Assembly: GCF_022012475.1 (NCBI RefSeq)
Contig: NZ_JAKLWS010000028.1
Coordinates: 1 to 64,000 of the forward strand
Origin: Rhodohalobacter sulfatireducens
GTDB lineage: Bacteria; Bacteroidota; Rhodothermia; Balneolales; Balneolaceae
Length of the DNA: 64,000 bases
Reading direction: 5' to 3'
Below the pieces are notes generated by a model. The model made no database searches and was not told the origin of the DNA. It saw only the letters and a program-made list of their open reading frames with translations. The translations under genes were made by a program, and so were the position numbers. The stretch's first letter is position 1. The number at the start of each line of letters is the position of its first letter. Below, in pieces: positions 36,731 through 46,686 of this stretch.

Positions 36731-38518
36731 TTAATCCACTCTTTTTAGCATCAGCAAGCGAATATCCGGTCCGCCACTACCCGGCAGATCTAATGCTTTG
36801 AGCGTTAATAAACCTCGCCCAGCTTGCAGGCTGATCATGCCCATGCTATGCGGTCGAAAATCTTTTACATAGGACTCCTGCCGGGGGATTCGATCATGTC
36901 CCATCCCCTCAACAGGCGGGTCATGAGCCACATCTATCGTATCAGAGAGACTGTTGTCCCCGAAGCTCAATTCAATAACAGATCCCAAATCTTCTTCCGG
37001 CAAAGTATAGTACAAATCAATCTCAAATTGTCCGCTTTCCAACACCTCAACATCCCAGGTGATACTGTCTGACCTGCTGCTCCAATTCCGAAAGAAAGAA
37101 TCATTCGGGAATCGGTTGGATCGTTCAATATTACCATGTGGTACTGCATCCCTGGCCGGCAGTTGAGTATTTCGAAAATCCGGGTGCCCGACCGGAAACG
37201 TCCTGTCGTCTGCTTGATCCGATTTCAGATCCGCAAGAACATTTTCTTCCCATCTATTGAGTGAGTCAGAAAGAGAAGCTGCAATTTCAGGAAATTGATC
37301 AGACACATTATTTCGCTGGGCACGATCTTGGGTGATATCATACAGGTTCCCTTCATGATCCAGCCTCCACTGCTGAGATCGAACACTTGTTTTGCCATTC
37401 CAATGATTAAAGAGAAGGCGATCCTCCCAAGAAACAGGCTCCTGCAAAAGCAATGGTTTCAGAGATACTCCGTCCAAAGGGTGACTCGTTTTATGAGGAA
37501 TTTCAGCCAGGTCAGCCAATGTAGGCAGCATATCTATTGAAGACGATATCTTATCAATTTTAGTTCCTTGTTCAATCTTTTCCGTCCACTTCACGAAAAG
37601 CGGCGAGCGAACCCCACCCTCATGGATACTGCCTTTCCGTCCCTTCATTTCTCCATTCCATCGCCAGCTATTGGGTCCGTTATCACTCATGTAGAGAACA
37701 ATCGTACTCTCTTCAATCCCCAAATCTTCCAGTTTTTGGTTGATACGACCCACATTCCAGTCAATATTCTCCACCATCGCCAAAGCGGCTGTGGTGAATG
37801 TGGTATTTTCCAGATCCGGTTCTCTGTGACGCAACTCTATACCTCGCTCTTCAACCCGCTGCCACCAACTATCCGGAACCTGCATCGGGGAATGAGGAGT
37901 ATTGTAGGGTATGTAGGCAAAAAACGGCTGGTCTTTGTGGTTCTCAATAAAGGAGATCGCTTCGTTTGTAAAATCATCAATGATAAATCCATCGCCCTGA
38001 ATCAGTTCACCATTCCTTTCCAGGAAATTGGGACTGAAATAATCTCCCCAGTGGCCGGAGGCAAAACCATAGAACTCATCGAAACCTCTTCCATTTGGAT
38101 GGTATGGGTATTGCATTCCGTTGTGCCATTTGCCAAAAATACCCGTGGCATACCCAGCTCGTTTGAAAATTTCAGCAATTGTGGTTTCATCCAGGTCCAT
38201 GCGTTCCCCTCCTGCCGAAGTTCCATATACCCCGCTCCGCGGATGGTACCTGCCCGTTAGAAGTTCTGCGCGAGTGGGAGAGCAGACCGGGCTCACATAA
38301 AAATTGGTGAAAGAAGCGCCTTCATAGGCAAGAAAATCGATATTGGGCGTCCGGATATTTTCGTTTCCTTGAATACTCAGATCACCCCAACCTTGATCGT
38401 CTGTTACAATGAGTACAATGTTAGGCAGTGTGTCCTCATTGCTCGTATTGTTTCCGCTGCATGCACTGAATAACAGTACCAACAGAGTGATTATAAGTCT
38501 GTCGTTTATTACTCTCAT
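36731..38518 (-). CDS. S1 sulfatase lipoprotein with C-terminal beta-sandwich
   Basis: The 595-residue protein has a lipobox (FSAC, Cys20), Asp40-Asp41 in VTDDQGWGDLSIQG, Cys79 in CSPTR, GKWHNGM, a YNTPHSPMQVP histidine and a SDNGPNSWRW metal motif. After about residue 445 it continues into an extra domain of roughly 150 residues with alternating strands (SITWDVEVLESGQFEIDLYY), similar in position and character to the tail of the sulfatase at 20654-22534. The two probably share a substrate type. It ends the three-gene sulfatase group 41970-36731. Confidence 0.92.
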   Translation of the reverse strand: MRVINDRLIITLLVLLFSACSGNNTSNEDTLPNIVLIVTDDQGWGDLSIQGNENIRTPNIDFLAYEGASFTNFYVSPVCSPTRAELLTGRYHPRSGVYGTSAGGERMDLDETTIAEIFKRAGYATGIFGKWHNGMQYPYHPNGRGFDEFYGFASGHWGDYFSPNFLERNGELIQGDGFIIDDFTNEAISFIENHKDQPFFAYIPYNTPHSPMQVPDSWWQRVEERGIELRHREPDLENTTFTTAALAMVENIDWNVGRINQKLEDLGIEESTIVLYMSDNGPNSWRWNGEMKGRKGSIHEGGVRSPLFVKWTEKIEQGTKIDKISSSIDMLPTLADLAEIPHKTSHPLDGVSLKPLLLQEPVSWEDRLLFNHWNGKTSVRSQQWRLDHEGNLYDITQDRAQRNNVSDQFPEIAASLSDSLNRWEENVLADLKSDQADDRTFPVGHPDFRNTQLPARDAVPHGNIERSNRFPNDSFFRNWSSRSDSITWDVEVLESGQFEIDLYYTLPEEDLGSVIELSFGDNSLSDTIDVAHDPPVEGMGHDRIPRQESYVKDFRPHSMGMISLQAGRGLLTLKALDLPGSGGPDIRLLMLKRVD

Positions 38519-38673
38519 TTGTAGTTCATTAATTTTTTATCTGTGCTCAAAATGAGAACTTGGAATATGAGTTTCCCCTCCTTCGTAAGGGGGCCAGGGG
38601 TGGTTAAACGTAACCTATTCAAGTCGACAATTTCCTCTTTTCTTACTATAACTTGTCAGGATAATTTGTTTCG

Positions 38674-40071
38674 TCAATCCTCAAAAAATTTTGCCCGGTG
38701 TTCTTCGGCAAAGCGCAGCAGGCGTTCAGCAATTTCAGGGTATTCGTCGATAACATTTACCTTCTCATATGGGTCGTGAACCATATCAAACAGGGCCGTA
38801 TCGATCTCCGCCTGTTGATAGAGGCCAGGAATACCATCTCTGCCGCCAACGGGGCTTGTCCTGTAGCCGTGGGGAACGTGCAATTTCCATTTTCCATCTC
38901 CGCTCATCACTCCCTGAAAATCCTGACCGTTTGTAAACGCATAGTACTCCTGCGGAGATTCAGTACCGTCGTCTCCAAGTATTAAATCCCATACATCTGT
39001 ACCGTCAATCTCATAATCGGGCAATTGTGATCCCGTAAGTTCAGCCAGGGTGGGCATCAGGTCAATTGAGAAAAATGTGTTTTGGGATACCGTATTTTCT
39101 TCAATTTTTTCCGGATAGGAGATAATCAACGGGCTTCGAATGCCTCCATCAAAAGTAGTTCCTTTGCCTTCCCGGAATGGCGTTTTACCGGAGTGATTGG
39201 CATAGGAGAGCCACGGGCCGTTATCTGATGAAAACAGGATGATGGTATTCTCACGAACCCCGTTCTCTACCAGTGCATTCACAATTTCACCCACAGACCA
39301 GTCGATCTCCATCATGACATCCCCATAAAGGCCCGTACCAGATTTTCCTTCAAATTTATCACTCACAAATAGAGGCACATGCGGCTGTGGGTGCGGTACA
39401 TAGAGAAAGAATGGACCGTCGCTATTCCTGTTGATAAAATCCACAGATTCTTCGGTAAACCAGGTAGTAAACTCTTTTTGATGATCAGCCGTCACAGAAT
39501 CGATCATCACCTCCCCGTTTTTCCAGTAGTGCATGGGAAACTGACCCCAGTACTCCGGATTTTCAGGATGATCTGCCCACATATCGTTGGAATACATGAT
39601 CCCGGCCATTTCATCAAAACCACGATTATGCGGGCGTGTATCCTCCTGGTCTCCAAGGTGCCACTTTCCGAAAAATCCGGTGGTATAGCCGTTCTCTTTC
39701 AGCATTTCAGCCATAGTTGTAAACTGCGTATCAAGTCCTCTGGCTTTTGGCGGGTGTGCACCAAAAAGCTGGTTTCGTCCCGGGTAAGTACCGGTCATCA
39801 ACGCTGCACGGGAGGCAGAACAGATCGCCTGCGGGACATAAAAATTGGTAAACGTTCGGCCCTCTTCTGCAAGGGATTGAATATTCGGTGTTGAATACCG
39901 GATTTCCATAAATGGGCTAAAATCGCCGTAAGCGGCATCATCCAGGAAAATCAAAACGATATTGGGAGTATCACTTCCAGGTTCATGAGTGGTTTGATTA
40001 GAGTCAGGCGTACAACCCATTATTAAGATGAGAGCCGCGGTTATTAAAAAAAATAGCTGGAGTGATTTCAT
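38674..40071 (-). CDS. S1 sulfatase lipoprotein with CSASR motif, arylsulfatase A-like
   Basis: The 465-residue protein has a lipobox (IMGC, Cys20), Asp44-Asp45 (IFLDDAAYGDFSPFM), Cys84 in CSASR (an accepted Ala variant of the maturation motif), GKWHLGDQ, PHPQPHVPLF and SSDNGPWLSY motifs. The overall layout resembles the sulfatase at 10887-12287 and the arylsulfatase A/GALNS branch. The 155-base gap downstream contains a CCCC/GGGG palindrome. Substrate unknown. Confidence 0.92.
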   Translation of the reverse strand: MKSLQLFFLITAALILIMGCTPDSNQTTHEPGSDTPNIVLIFLDDAAYGDFSPFMEIRYSTPNIQSLAEEGRTFTNFYVPQAICSASRAALMTGTYPGRNQLFGAHPPKARGLDTQFTTMAEMLKENGYTTGFFGKWHLGDQEDTRPHNRGFDEMAGIMYSNDMWADHPENPEYWGQFPMHYWKNGEVMIDSVTADHQKEFTTWFTEESVDFINRNSDGPFFLYVPHPQPHVPLFVSDKFEGKSGTGLYGDVMMEIDWSVGEIVNALVENGVRENTIILFSSDNGPWLSYANHSGKTPFREGKGTTFDGGIRSPLIISYPEKIEENTVSQNTFFSIDLMPTLAELTGSQLPDYEIDGTDVWDLILGDDGTESPQEYYAFTNGQDFQGVMSGDGKWKLHVPHGYRTSPVGGRDGIPGLYQQAEIDTALFDMVHDPYEKVNVIDEYPEIAERLLRFAEEHRAKFFED

Positions 40072-40287
40072 AGATAACTTGATTGCTTAATTGTTGTTTA
40101 GTTCTATAACCTGTTAAACGAAACTTACGAAGTATTCCCAGGCGTCGTTGAAAATTAAATTAATGTACATGAGTTCGACTTAAGAACCCCGATTATCAAG
40201 CTCCTCCCGTGCAAGAAGGGACTTTTTCAATATCTTCAGATTTATTTTATATCGAACTCACGCTAGGATAATTTTAATACATTCCAG

Positions 40288-41970
40288 CTAATCATCCCAG
40301 GTATCATCCTCATAATGTTCCTGTAGTTCATCAATTTTATCCTTCAATTCTTGCTGAACCTCGGCGTATTCCGGTTCGTCATAAACACTTTGGATCTGTT
40401 CAGGATCAGTTTGGAGGTCAAATAACTCCCACTCATCAAAAGCAGGGTAATGCACGAGAGTGTACCGGTCCGTTCGGACACCGTAATGACGGGCCACTGA
40501 ATGCCAACCCCCTCCAATATCAGGGCCTTCATAATAGTGATAATAAACGGCGTCCCGCCAGTCTTCCGGACTTTCTCCATTTAACAGGGGTACCATCGAT
40601 TTGCCCTGCATCCTTTCCGGGATGTTTGCATCGGCCAGATCTAATATCGTGGGTGCCAGGTCCAGGTTTTGTACAAGATCGTTGTTTACCGATCCTGCCT
40701 CGATTCCTTCCGGCCAGTGAACAATCAGCGGCATGCGCATCGACTCTTCGTAAATCCAACGTTTGTCAAACCAGCCGTTTTCACCCAAAAAGAATCCCTG
40801 GTCGCCTGCATAAATGATAATTGTATTGTCAAGTAAATTCTCTCGTTGCAAGTACGAAATCATATTACCCACCTGGTCATCCACTTCACGGATCACCCGA
40901 AGATAATCTTTTACATACCGCTGATAACGCCATCGCGTTCGATCCTCCTCAGACCAGCTTGCATAATTATCATACAGGTACTGATTATCCCTGGCATATG
41001 CGTCCTTAATTCGCTGAAGCTGATCCTCGGTCAACCTGTTACCTTCAACCAACGATTCCCAACGTGGATTTGGCTCTCCCGTTTCCGGGTTGAGCGGCAC
41101 TTTTAAATCCCGTCCCCAATTCATCGATTGAGGACCACCCTTTTCACTTATTTCCATATCCTGCTCGTGAGCAGCGGTAGTTAAACCTGAGTAGTCGTAA
41201 AAAAGTGTGGATGGTTCAGGAAGATCCCGGTCTTGATAATCATTCAGAGCCGGTCCGGGCAACCACTCCCGATGAGGTGCCTTGTGATTATAAACCATCA
41301 TAAAAGGCTTGTCCCCGTCACGTTGTAACCGCAGCCATTCAATCGCTCTCTCCCCGATGATTTCGGTGGTATGGCCGTGCCTGTCCACATCTCCGTTTGA
41401 GGTTCTCATGGTTGGATTGTAATAAGGTCCCTGGCCATACAACACTTCGTAGTAATCAAAACCCTGTGGTTCCGTACCCAAATGCCATTTTCCAATCATC
41501 GCAGTTTGATACCCATGTTCCTGGAGAATCATGGGAAATGTTTCGAGGTCCATTGAGATCGATTCACCATTTGTCAGAACTCCATTCTTATGGCTGTGCA
41601 TGCCTGTCAGAAGCACGGCGCGTGAAGGTTTACATATGGAGTTGGTGACAAAAGCATTATCAAAACGCATCCCGCCTTCAGCCAGCCGATCAATATTTGG
41701 AGTGGGAGTATGATCCAGTTTCAGCCCGTAATTTAATGCTTCCCGGTAAGCCCCAATGGATTGAGCCGTATGATCATCGGAGTACATGATGATGATGTTG
41801 GGATTATCAATAGATTGAGAATCTTCATCATAGACTTCTACATTCATCCCCAATAGTATTAAAGCTGTCAAAACGGAAACTGAAAATCTCACGGTTTTTT
41901 TCACTGAATCTCTAAAGTTTTCCGATGTTACATACATATCATCTATTTGCTTTTTGAATGTTTGAATCAT
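40288..41970 (-). CDS. Secreted S1 sulfatase, iduronate-sulfatase-like; near-duplicate of 57788-59356
   Basis: The 560-residue protein carries a hydrophobic segment at about 28-44, after an unusually long N-terminal extension (a start at Met12 is possible). Asp65-Asp66 ([14 protein letters not shown]), Cys113 in [25 protein letters not shown] and [19 protein letters not shown] are visible, and the C-terminus fits DUF4976. From about residue 57 to the end it is almost the same protein as the sulfatase at 57788-59356 (by eye well above 80 percent), while the N-terminal signal regions differ. Substrate unknown; the two copies may act at different expression times or locations. Confidence 0.92.
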   Translation of the reverse strand: MIQTFKKQIDDMYVTSENFRDSVKKTVRFSVSVLTALILLGMNVEVYDEDSQSIDNPNIIIMYSDDHTAQSIGAYREALNYGLKLDHTPTPNIDRLAEGGMRFDNAFVTNSICKPSRAVLLTGMHSHKNGVLTNGESISMDLETFPMILQEHGYQTAMIGKWHLGTEPQGFDYYEVLYGQGPYYNPTMRTSNGDVDRHGHTTEIIGERAIEWLRLQRDGDKPFMMVYNHKAPHREWLPGPALNDYQDRDLPEPSTLFYDYSGLTTAAHEQDMEISEKGGPQSMNWGRDLKVPLNPETGEPNPRWESLVEGNRLTEDQLQRIKDAYARDNQYLYDNYASWSEEDRTRWRYQRYVKDYLRVIREVDDQVGNMISYLQRENLLDNTIIIYAGDQGFFLGENGWFDKRWIYEESMRMPLIVHWPEGIEAGSVNNDLVQNLDLAPTILDLADANIPERMQGKSMVPLLNGESPEDWRDAVYYHYYEGPDIGGGWHSVARHYGVRTDRYTLVHYPAFDEWELFDLQTDPEQIQSVYDEPEYAEVQQELKDKIDELQEHYEDDTWDD

Positions 41971-42161
41971 TTTAATTCTGTGTAACCTATCTCATTGAGC
42001 GACTTAAATGAGAAGTTGTTAATCCCATTGTTGCTCATTTTAATTCATGAATGGATCACTTTTTGGTTGATTTCAGCACCCGGCAAAGAATACCTCAAAC
42101 CAATTTTAGTCAAGCGATACCGGTAGTTTCACATATCTGACAGTTCGAAGAATGACATCAA

Positions 42162-44957
42162 TTAATCAATTTCACTGATTTTAATATTCCGAAAGTCAAC
42201 CCTGTCACCATGATTTTGCAAACCAACAAAACCGGATCGTTTCAATAACCCGGGATGATTCGGCACATTATTCATATAGTTAATCAATGTAGTGTTCACG
42301 ATTAATTCGCCGTTCAATGTTACCTGTATTTCAGGTCCCTCCGCTCGCACCTTCAGTGATTGCCATTCTCCGGCAGGTTTTGTGACTCGTTTTGAAGCCG
42401 CTTCTTCAAAATAGATACTACCGGTAAACTGCCAGGGCTTCAGATCGGCGTACTGATCTGCGTAATCATCCAAAATTTGAATTTCCAAACCTTCATAAGC
42501 GGGATTTCCTTCGCGTGGCGATCTCAGAAACAGACCACTGTTTCCGCCCTCAGGAACTCGATACTCCAATTCAATGACAAAATTATCGTAACGGTTTTCA
42601 GTGGATAACCAACCGCTGCCATCGCCATCGGTAAAGAGTATTCCATCTTCTACACCCCATGTACCCGGGGTACCGATAATCTGCCAGCCTTCAAGATTTA
42701 TACCGTTAAATAGAGTACCGTATTTTGGCTCTGTATCCGTTTCATCTTCATCTGAATCTTCACTGTCAAGTTCTGCTTTTTCTGAAAGGATCGATTTGAT
42801 TTTTTCTCTGGAATCCTCATTTAAAACTGCCAGTACTGCCATGGTACCGTCCACCCCCTCAGATTCTTCTTTATAGTGGGGTAATAATAGGTTTGATACG
42901 GTTTGATATGCAGCATTACGGATATTCTCATTCCTATTTGTTAAGTAAACGCCCACTGCCTGAAGTGCTAAGAGATCGTCAGCCTGTTCAAATTGTTCCA
43001 AGGCTGAAATTTTACTGTCCTCTGATTGTGTACCATTAAATAGTTCATGCAGACGCTGTTCTTTTTGGTTGAGAGTGCCATCCAAATCATTTACTAATTG
43101 CACATAGCGCCCGATCACAGCTAATTGTTCCTCACCCGATGTCATAGGAACAGACCCGATCAACAAAGGAAGAGCATCAGCACTATTCCATTCCCTGAGT
43201 GATTGTATTGCTGCAAATTGAATTTCACGATTTTCATGATTCAGTCCGCGTCTTAAAATCCCGGCATTGTCAACGCCTTCAATCCTTGTAACCACTTGAA
43301 TAAGCTGCTTTTTCTGATCTGTAGTACCTTCAGAATAATATTGACCGATCAAATCATTTCTATCAGCGTCCGAAACAGAGCGGTTTACAACAGAAGCAAA
43401 TGCATCCTGCAAGACACTCAGTTCCTCATCAGAAAAATTTTCTCCCATCTGGTCAAACAGCGTACCGGCATCTTCTTCAACTCCCACACTGCCAAGATAT
43501 TCATATGCAGCTATTCGAACGTTCTCGTTATTTATATCCAGCTCATTACGAACTTGATCCAGGTATTCATCCGCTAATCGGATAGTGAGCACACGGATAA
43601 GAACGGGTTTCGCTTTCAGGCTTGCATCCGGAAGGGCACTTGCAACAGCTTTTACAATATTTTCAGATTCCAGTTGCAGAAGGAGTTCTTCCACCCTCTG
43701 AACCCCTTCATCGCTATCAACATCATTTAAAACCGTAACTACAAGCCCCGGATCAATTTCCCCCTCCAATTGGTATAGTGAATAAAGAGCGGCTATTCTG
43801 ATTTCGCTATTTGTATCACCGGTATGACTTCTAAGTGCGGAGGCTGCTGATTCATCACCACGCTCGCCCAGCGCTTCAATAAAGTAGATTTTGTTTGATT
43901 CCGGAGCTGACTTCAGTGCATCAACGATTTGTTCTGTAACCTCAGACTCTTCCAGAGAATTTATCATCGCCAGGGCAGATTTCGCACGAAGTGCTTCTGA
44001 AGACTGTGCAGTTTCGAGAAGTTCATCCGATATATCTTCACCATATAGGTGGAAACGGACCTGAAGAGCTGAATTTTTGATATGTTCCGCAAAATCACTC
44101 TGTAAAAAGTATTCGGTAATTCTGTTGCTTTCTTCGCTATAACCTTCAACTGCAAGCCTATTTGCATAGTGCAGGTAGTATGAAACAACTTCCGACTCCC
44201 TGAAACCTTCATATCCCTGAATTGCTTCTTCGAAATACCGCGACGATCCCGTTTCCCCGATATTTGCAAGTGAATTGAGAGACATACGTTTTATCGGCCA
44301 TTGATCGGAAGCTGCAAATTCCATCAGCTGCTCTGTAGATGATTTATCCTCAAGCTCACCCAAAGCTTTAATCAATGCGATTTTTTGTTCTCCATCTACA
44401 GCCGGGAGAGTATTTCTTACTGCTTCCGCCGCTGATGGTGTATTCAGGGTCAGGAGTACTTTTAGTGCATTATTATAAAGTCTTTCATGAACTAAAAGTG
44501 GTTCAAGAACAGGTACCGATCGATCGCTGCCGGTTAATATCAACTGCTCCAATAAAAAATCTTTAACGTCTATTGGACGATCTTTTTTTATTTCAGCCAG
44601 TAAAGCCGATTCAAAATTCTGTTTATCAGGTTCGGAACCAAAACCGGCTGTATAATTGGCTAAACTACTCAGAGCATATCTTGCCTTAAGATCGCTGCCC
44701 ACAGCAGGATCCGTAAGCATCCACGACAACGCCTGAACCGCTTCTGCTCCATAAGCAGTCATCTGCTCATTTACCCATTTCTCTTCCTCTTTTTCTTCTG
44801 CAGGCATATTTACAATGAGTCGTGTAATCTCCTCGTAAAATTCTTGCTGATGACCAGGTTCCGCCGTTTGAGCGTTTGCTTCCTCAATAGATTTACCGGA
44901 GATCATGAGAAGGGTAAAGATCAACCCCAGATATAAATATTTGCGTAATTTTTTCAT
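42162..44957 (-). CDS. HEAT-repeat protein with C-terminal DUF1080 (3-keto-disaccharide hydrolase) domain
   Basis: I start at the ATG at 44957, which is followed directly by a normal signal peptide (KKLRKYLYLGLIFTLLMISG); the longer reading from 45017 would overlap the upstream gene by 13 bases. The 931-residue protein is mostly HEAT-like helical repeats (about 30-710) and ends in a DUF1080 jelly-roll: FNGINLEGWQ, LEYRVPEGGNSGLFLRSP, ending VGLQNHGDRVDFRNIKI. PF06439 has been renamed 3-keto-disaccharide hydrolase for members that cleave 3-keto glycosides. The neighbouring oxidoreductase could supply the 3-keto substrate; this is inference. Confidence 0.85.
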   Translation of the reverse strand: MKKLRKYLYLGLIFTLLMISGKSIEEANAQTAEPGHQQEFYEEITRLIVNMPAEEKEEEKWVNEQMTAYGAEAVQALSWMLTDPAVGSDLKARYALSSLANYTAGFGSEPDKQNFESALLAEIKKDRPIDVKDFLLEQLILTGSDRSVPVLEPLLVHERLYNNALKVLLTLNTPSAAEAVRNTLPAVDGEQKIALIKALGELEDKSSTEQLMEFAASDQWPIKRMSLNSLANIGETGSSRYFEEAIQGYEGFRESEVVSYYLHYANRLAVEGYSEESNRITEYFLQSDFAEHIKNSALQVRFHLYGEDISDELLETAQSSEALRAKSALAMINSLEESEVTEQIVDALKSAPESNKIYFIEALGERGDESAASALRSHTGDTNSEIRIAALYSLYQLEGEIDPGLVVTVLNDVDSDEGVQRVEELLLQLESENIVKAVASALPDASLKAKPVLIRVLTIRLADEYLDQVRNELDINNENVRIAAYEYLGSVGVEEDAGTLFDQMGENFSDEELSVLQDAFASVVNRSVSDADRNDLIGQYYSEGTTDQKKQLIQVVTRIEGVDNAGILRRGLNHENREIQFAAIQSLREWNSADALPLLIGSVPMTSGEEQLAVIGRYVQLVNDLDGTLNQKEQRLHELFNGTQSEDSKISALEQFEQADDLLALQAVGVYLTNRNENIRNAAYQTVSNLLLPHYKEESEGVDGTMAVLAVLNEDSREKIKSILSEKAELDSEDSDEDETDTEPKYGTLFNGINLEGWQIIGTPGTWGVEDGILFTDGDGSGWLSTENRYDNFVIELEYRVPEGGNSGLFLRSPREGNPAYEGLEIQILDDYADQYADLKPWQFTGSIYFEEAASKRVTKPAGEWQSLKVRAEGPEIQVTLNGELIVNTTLINYMNNVPNHPGLLKRSGFVGLQNHGDRVDFRNIKISEID

Positions 44958-45004
44958 GAAATTATTTCTTTTAATAGAATTTCGATGTCTTTGCCCTTTG
45001 ATTA

Positions 45005-46294
45005 TTAAATATGCCATGGAGAACGCATAGGTTGATGGATCATTCGGTTGGCTGCCTGATCGTTCACAAATGTCTCTGTTTCCGGGTCAAACTCCAGAGA
45101 CCGGCCCAGACGGACTGCAATAATTCCAAGATTTACAACATTGCATGACCTGTGACCATTTTTTTCATTCAGGGCGAACTTCTGTCGAGTTCTAACGGCT
45201 TCGCTAAAATCAGTAACCCGGCTTTCAGGTTCCGGCAGTGTGTCTGCTAATTTCCTGACATTTGGAATATCTGATCGAAATCCTCGATATAGTTTCCCTT
45301 TAGGCCCTTCGATAAATGCAGCGTCTTTATCCCGGTTTTCACCATCCAACACAATCTTACACCCATCCTCATAGGTAAACTCAATTCTGCGCCAGGATGA
45401 TGCTGCATCCGGGTGTTGCTGGGGGGCATCTACATCTACATAAATAGGATTCGTGTCATCTTTATTTAACAAGTATTGAGCCGGATCAATATAGTGCTGA
45501 CCCATATCACCCAATCCACCGCCGTCGTAATCCCAGTATCCCCGGAAATTGCTGTGAACACGATGTTCATGGTATGGCTTATACGGTGCCGGCCCTAACC
45601 ACATGTTATAGTCCAGTGATTCCGGTATCCACTGAGGCGACAGATCCGTTTTGCCCCTCCAAATAAACTTCCAGTCAAATCCCGTTGTTTCGCTCAAAGT
45701 AATTTTTAGCGGCCAGCCGAAAACATCATTCTCAACTAATTTCTTAATTGGCTTTACGGGAGTTCCCATTCCATAGAAATTGCTTCTGAATCGAAACCAA
45801 GTATTCAACCGAAAGATAGTACCATTTCTTTCTACAGCATTAACAACTTCTTGTCCCTCACCGATGGTTCGGGTCATCGGTTTCTCACACCAGATATCTT
45901 TACCGGAATTGGCTGCATCCACGGCCATTTTTCCATGCCAGTGCGGAGGTGTTACGATATGCACAATATCCACGTCATCCTGTTCAAGTACTTCCCGATA
46001 GTCACTGTATCCTCTTACTCCATCCGGGGTGATCGAAAGAGCTCTATTCAAGTGTGTTTGATCCACATCACATACGGCAACCAACTTTGATCCCGGGTAG
46101 TTTAAATGTCCCCTTCCCATCGCACCAACTCCAATTACCGCTTTCGTCAGCTGATCGCTGGGTGCTGTATATCCCGTACCACCAAGTACATGACGCGGAA
46201 TAATCGTAAACGCTCCAAAAGTAAGTATCGATTTTTTTAAAAAATCCTTTCGGCTGTAGTTATTATTCTTCTGCTTTTTATCAGGCTCCTTCAT
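45005..46294 (-). CDS. Exported Gfo/Idh/MocA-family oxidoreductase
   Basis: The 429-residue protein begins with an SRKDFLKKSILTFGAF leader that resembles a Tat signal with Arg-Lys in place of Arg-Arg. The dinucleotide motif is VIGVGAMGRGH (53-63) and the conserved Lys is in CEKPM (Lys138). A C-terminal domain with DYDGGGLGDMGQHYIDPAQYLL supplies the usual substrate His. Members with exported leaders and tightly held NAD(P) are common in Bacteroidota and planctomycete glycan loci. It precedes the DUF1080 protein by 47 bases. Confidence 0.87.
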   Translation of the reverse strand: MKEPDKKQKNNNYSRKDFLKKSILTFGAFTIIPRHVLGGTGYTAPSDQLTKAVIGVGAMGRGHLNYPGSKLVAVCDVDQTHLNRALSITPDGVRGYSDYREVLEQDDVDIVHIVTPPHWHGKMAVDAANSGKDIWCEKPMTRTIGEGQEVVNAVERNGTIFRLNTWFRFRSNFYGMGTPVKPIKKLVENDVFGWPLKITLSETTGFDWKFIWRGKTDLSPQWIPESLDYNMWLGPAPYKPYHEHRVHSNFRGYWDYDGGGLGDMGQHYIDPAQYLLNKDDTNPIYVDVDAPQQHPDAASSWRRIEFTYEDGCKIVLDGENRDKDAAFIEGPKGKLYRGFRSDIPNVRKLADTLPEPESRVTDFSEAVRTRQKFALNEKNGHRSCNVVNLGIIAVRLGRSLEFDPETETFVNDQAANRMIHQPMRSPWHI

Positions 46295-46686
46295 TTATAT
46301 TTCCTTGTGTGATTAATTATTTATCCGGTTTTAATTGTTAATATAATCTGAGGTCGTTTCAAAATAATAACTTAAGCATTGAAAAAGTCCCCTCCTTAAT
46401 CAAGGAGGGGATTTAGGGGTGGTTAGTCCCCCTTTGATGTACACCCCTCCCGCCTAAAGGCGTCCCGACGGTTCGGGACCCTCAAGGGGAGATTGCTACC
46501 TCCCCCAACCCCTCCTTACACCCCGACGTATCGAGGGCAGGCATGACGGGAGCACAATAATCAACATACATATGTCGATTTCACGTTAATATAGATTTAA
46601 GAAAGTAGAAATCTGAACATTTTAAAGGTCTTGATCAGAATTTGAAAGCTAATATTTTGCTGTTCATAAATTATAGTAAAATTACT
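46295..46686. repeat. Intergenic region with palindromic repeats
   Basis: No gene is seen in these 392 bases. A perfect 9-base stem with a 4-base loop lies at 46389-46410 (CCCCTCCTT and complement), followed by GGGGTGGTT, and a 7-base stem at 46462-46479 (GTCCCGA/TCGGGAC). A long stretch of CCCCTCC-rich sequence continues to about 46555. The first palindrome recurs in weaker form at 38575, 25355 and 7594. Confidence 0.6.

Noticed and set aside
45005-45017. Thirteen-base overlap between the oxidoreductase and the HEAT-DUF1080 gene
   Set aside because: It exists only if the long start at 45017 is used; the ATG at 44957 gives a normal signal peptide and no overlap.
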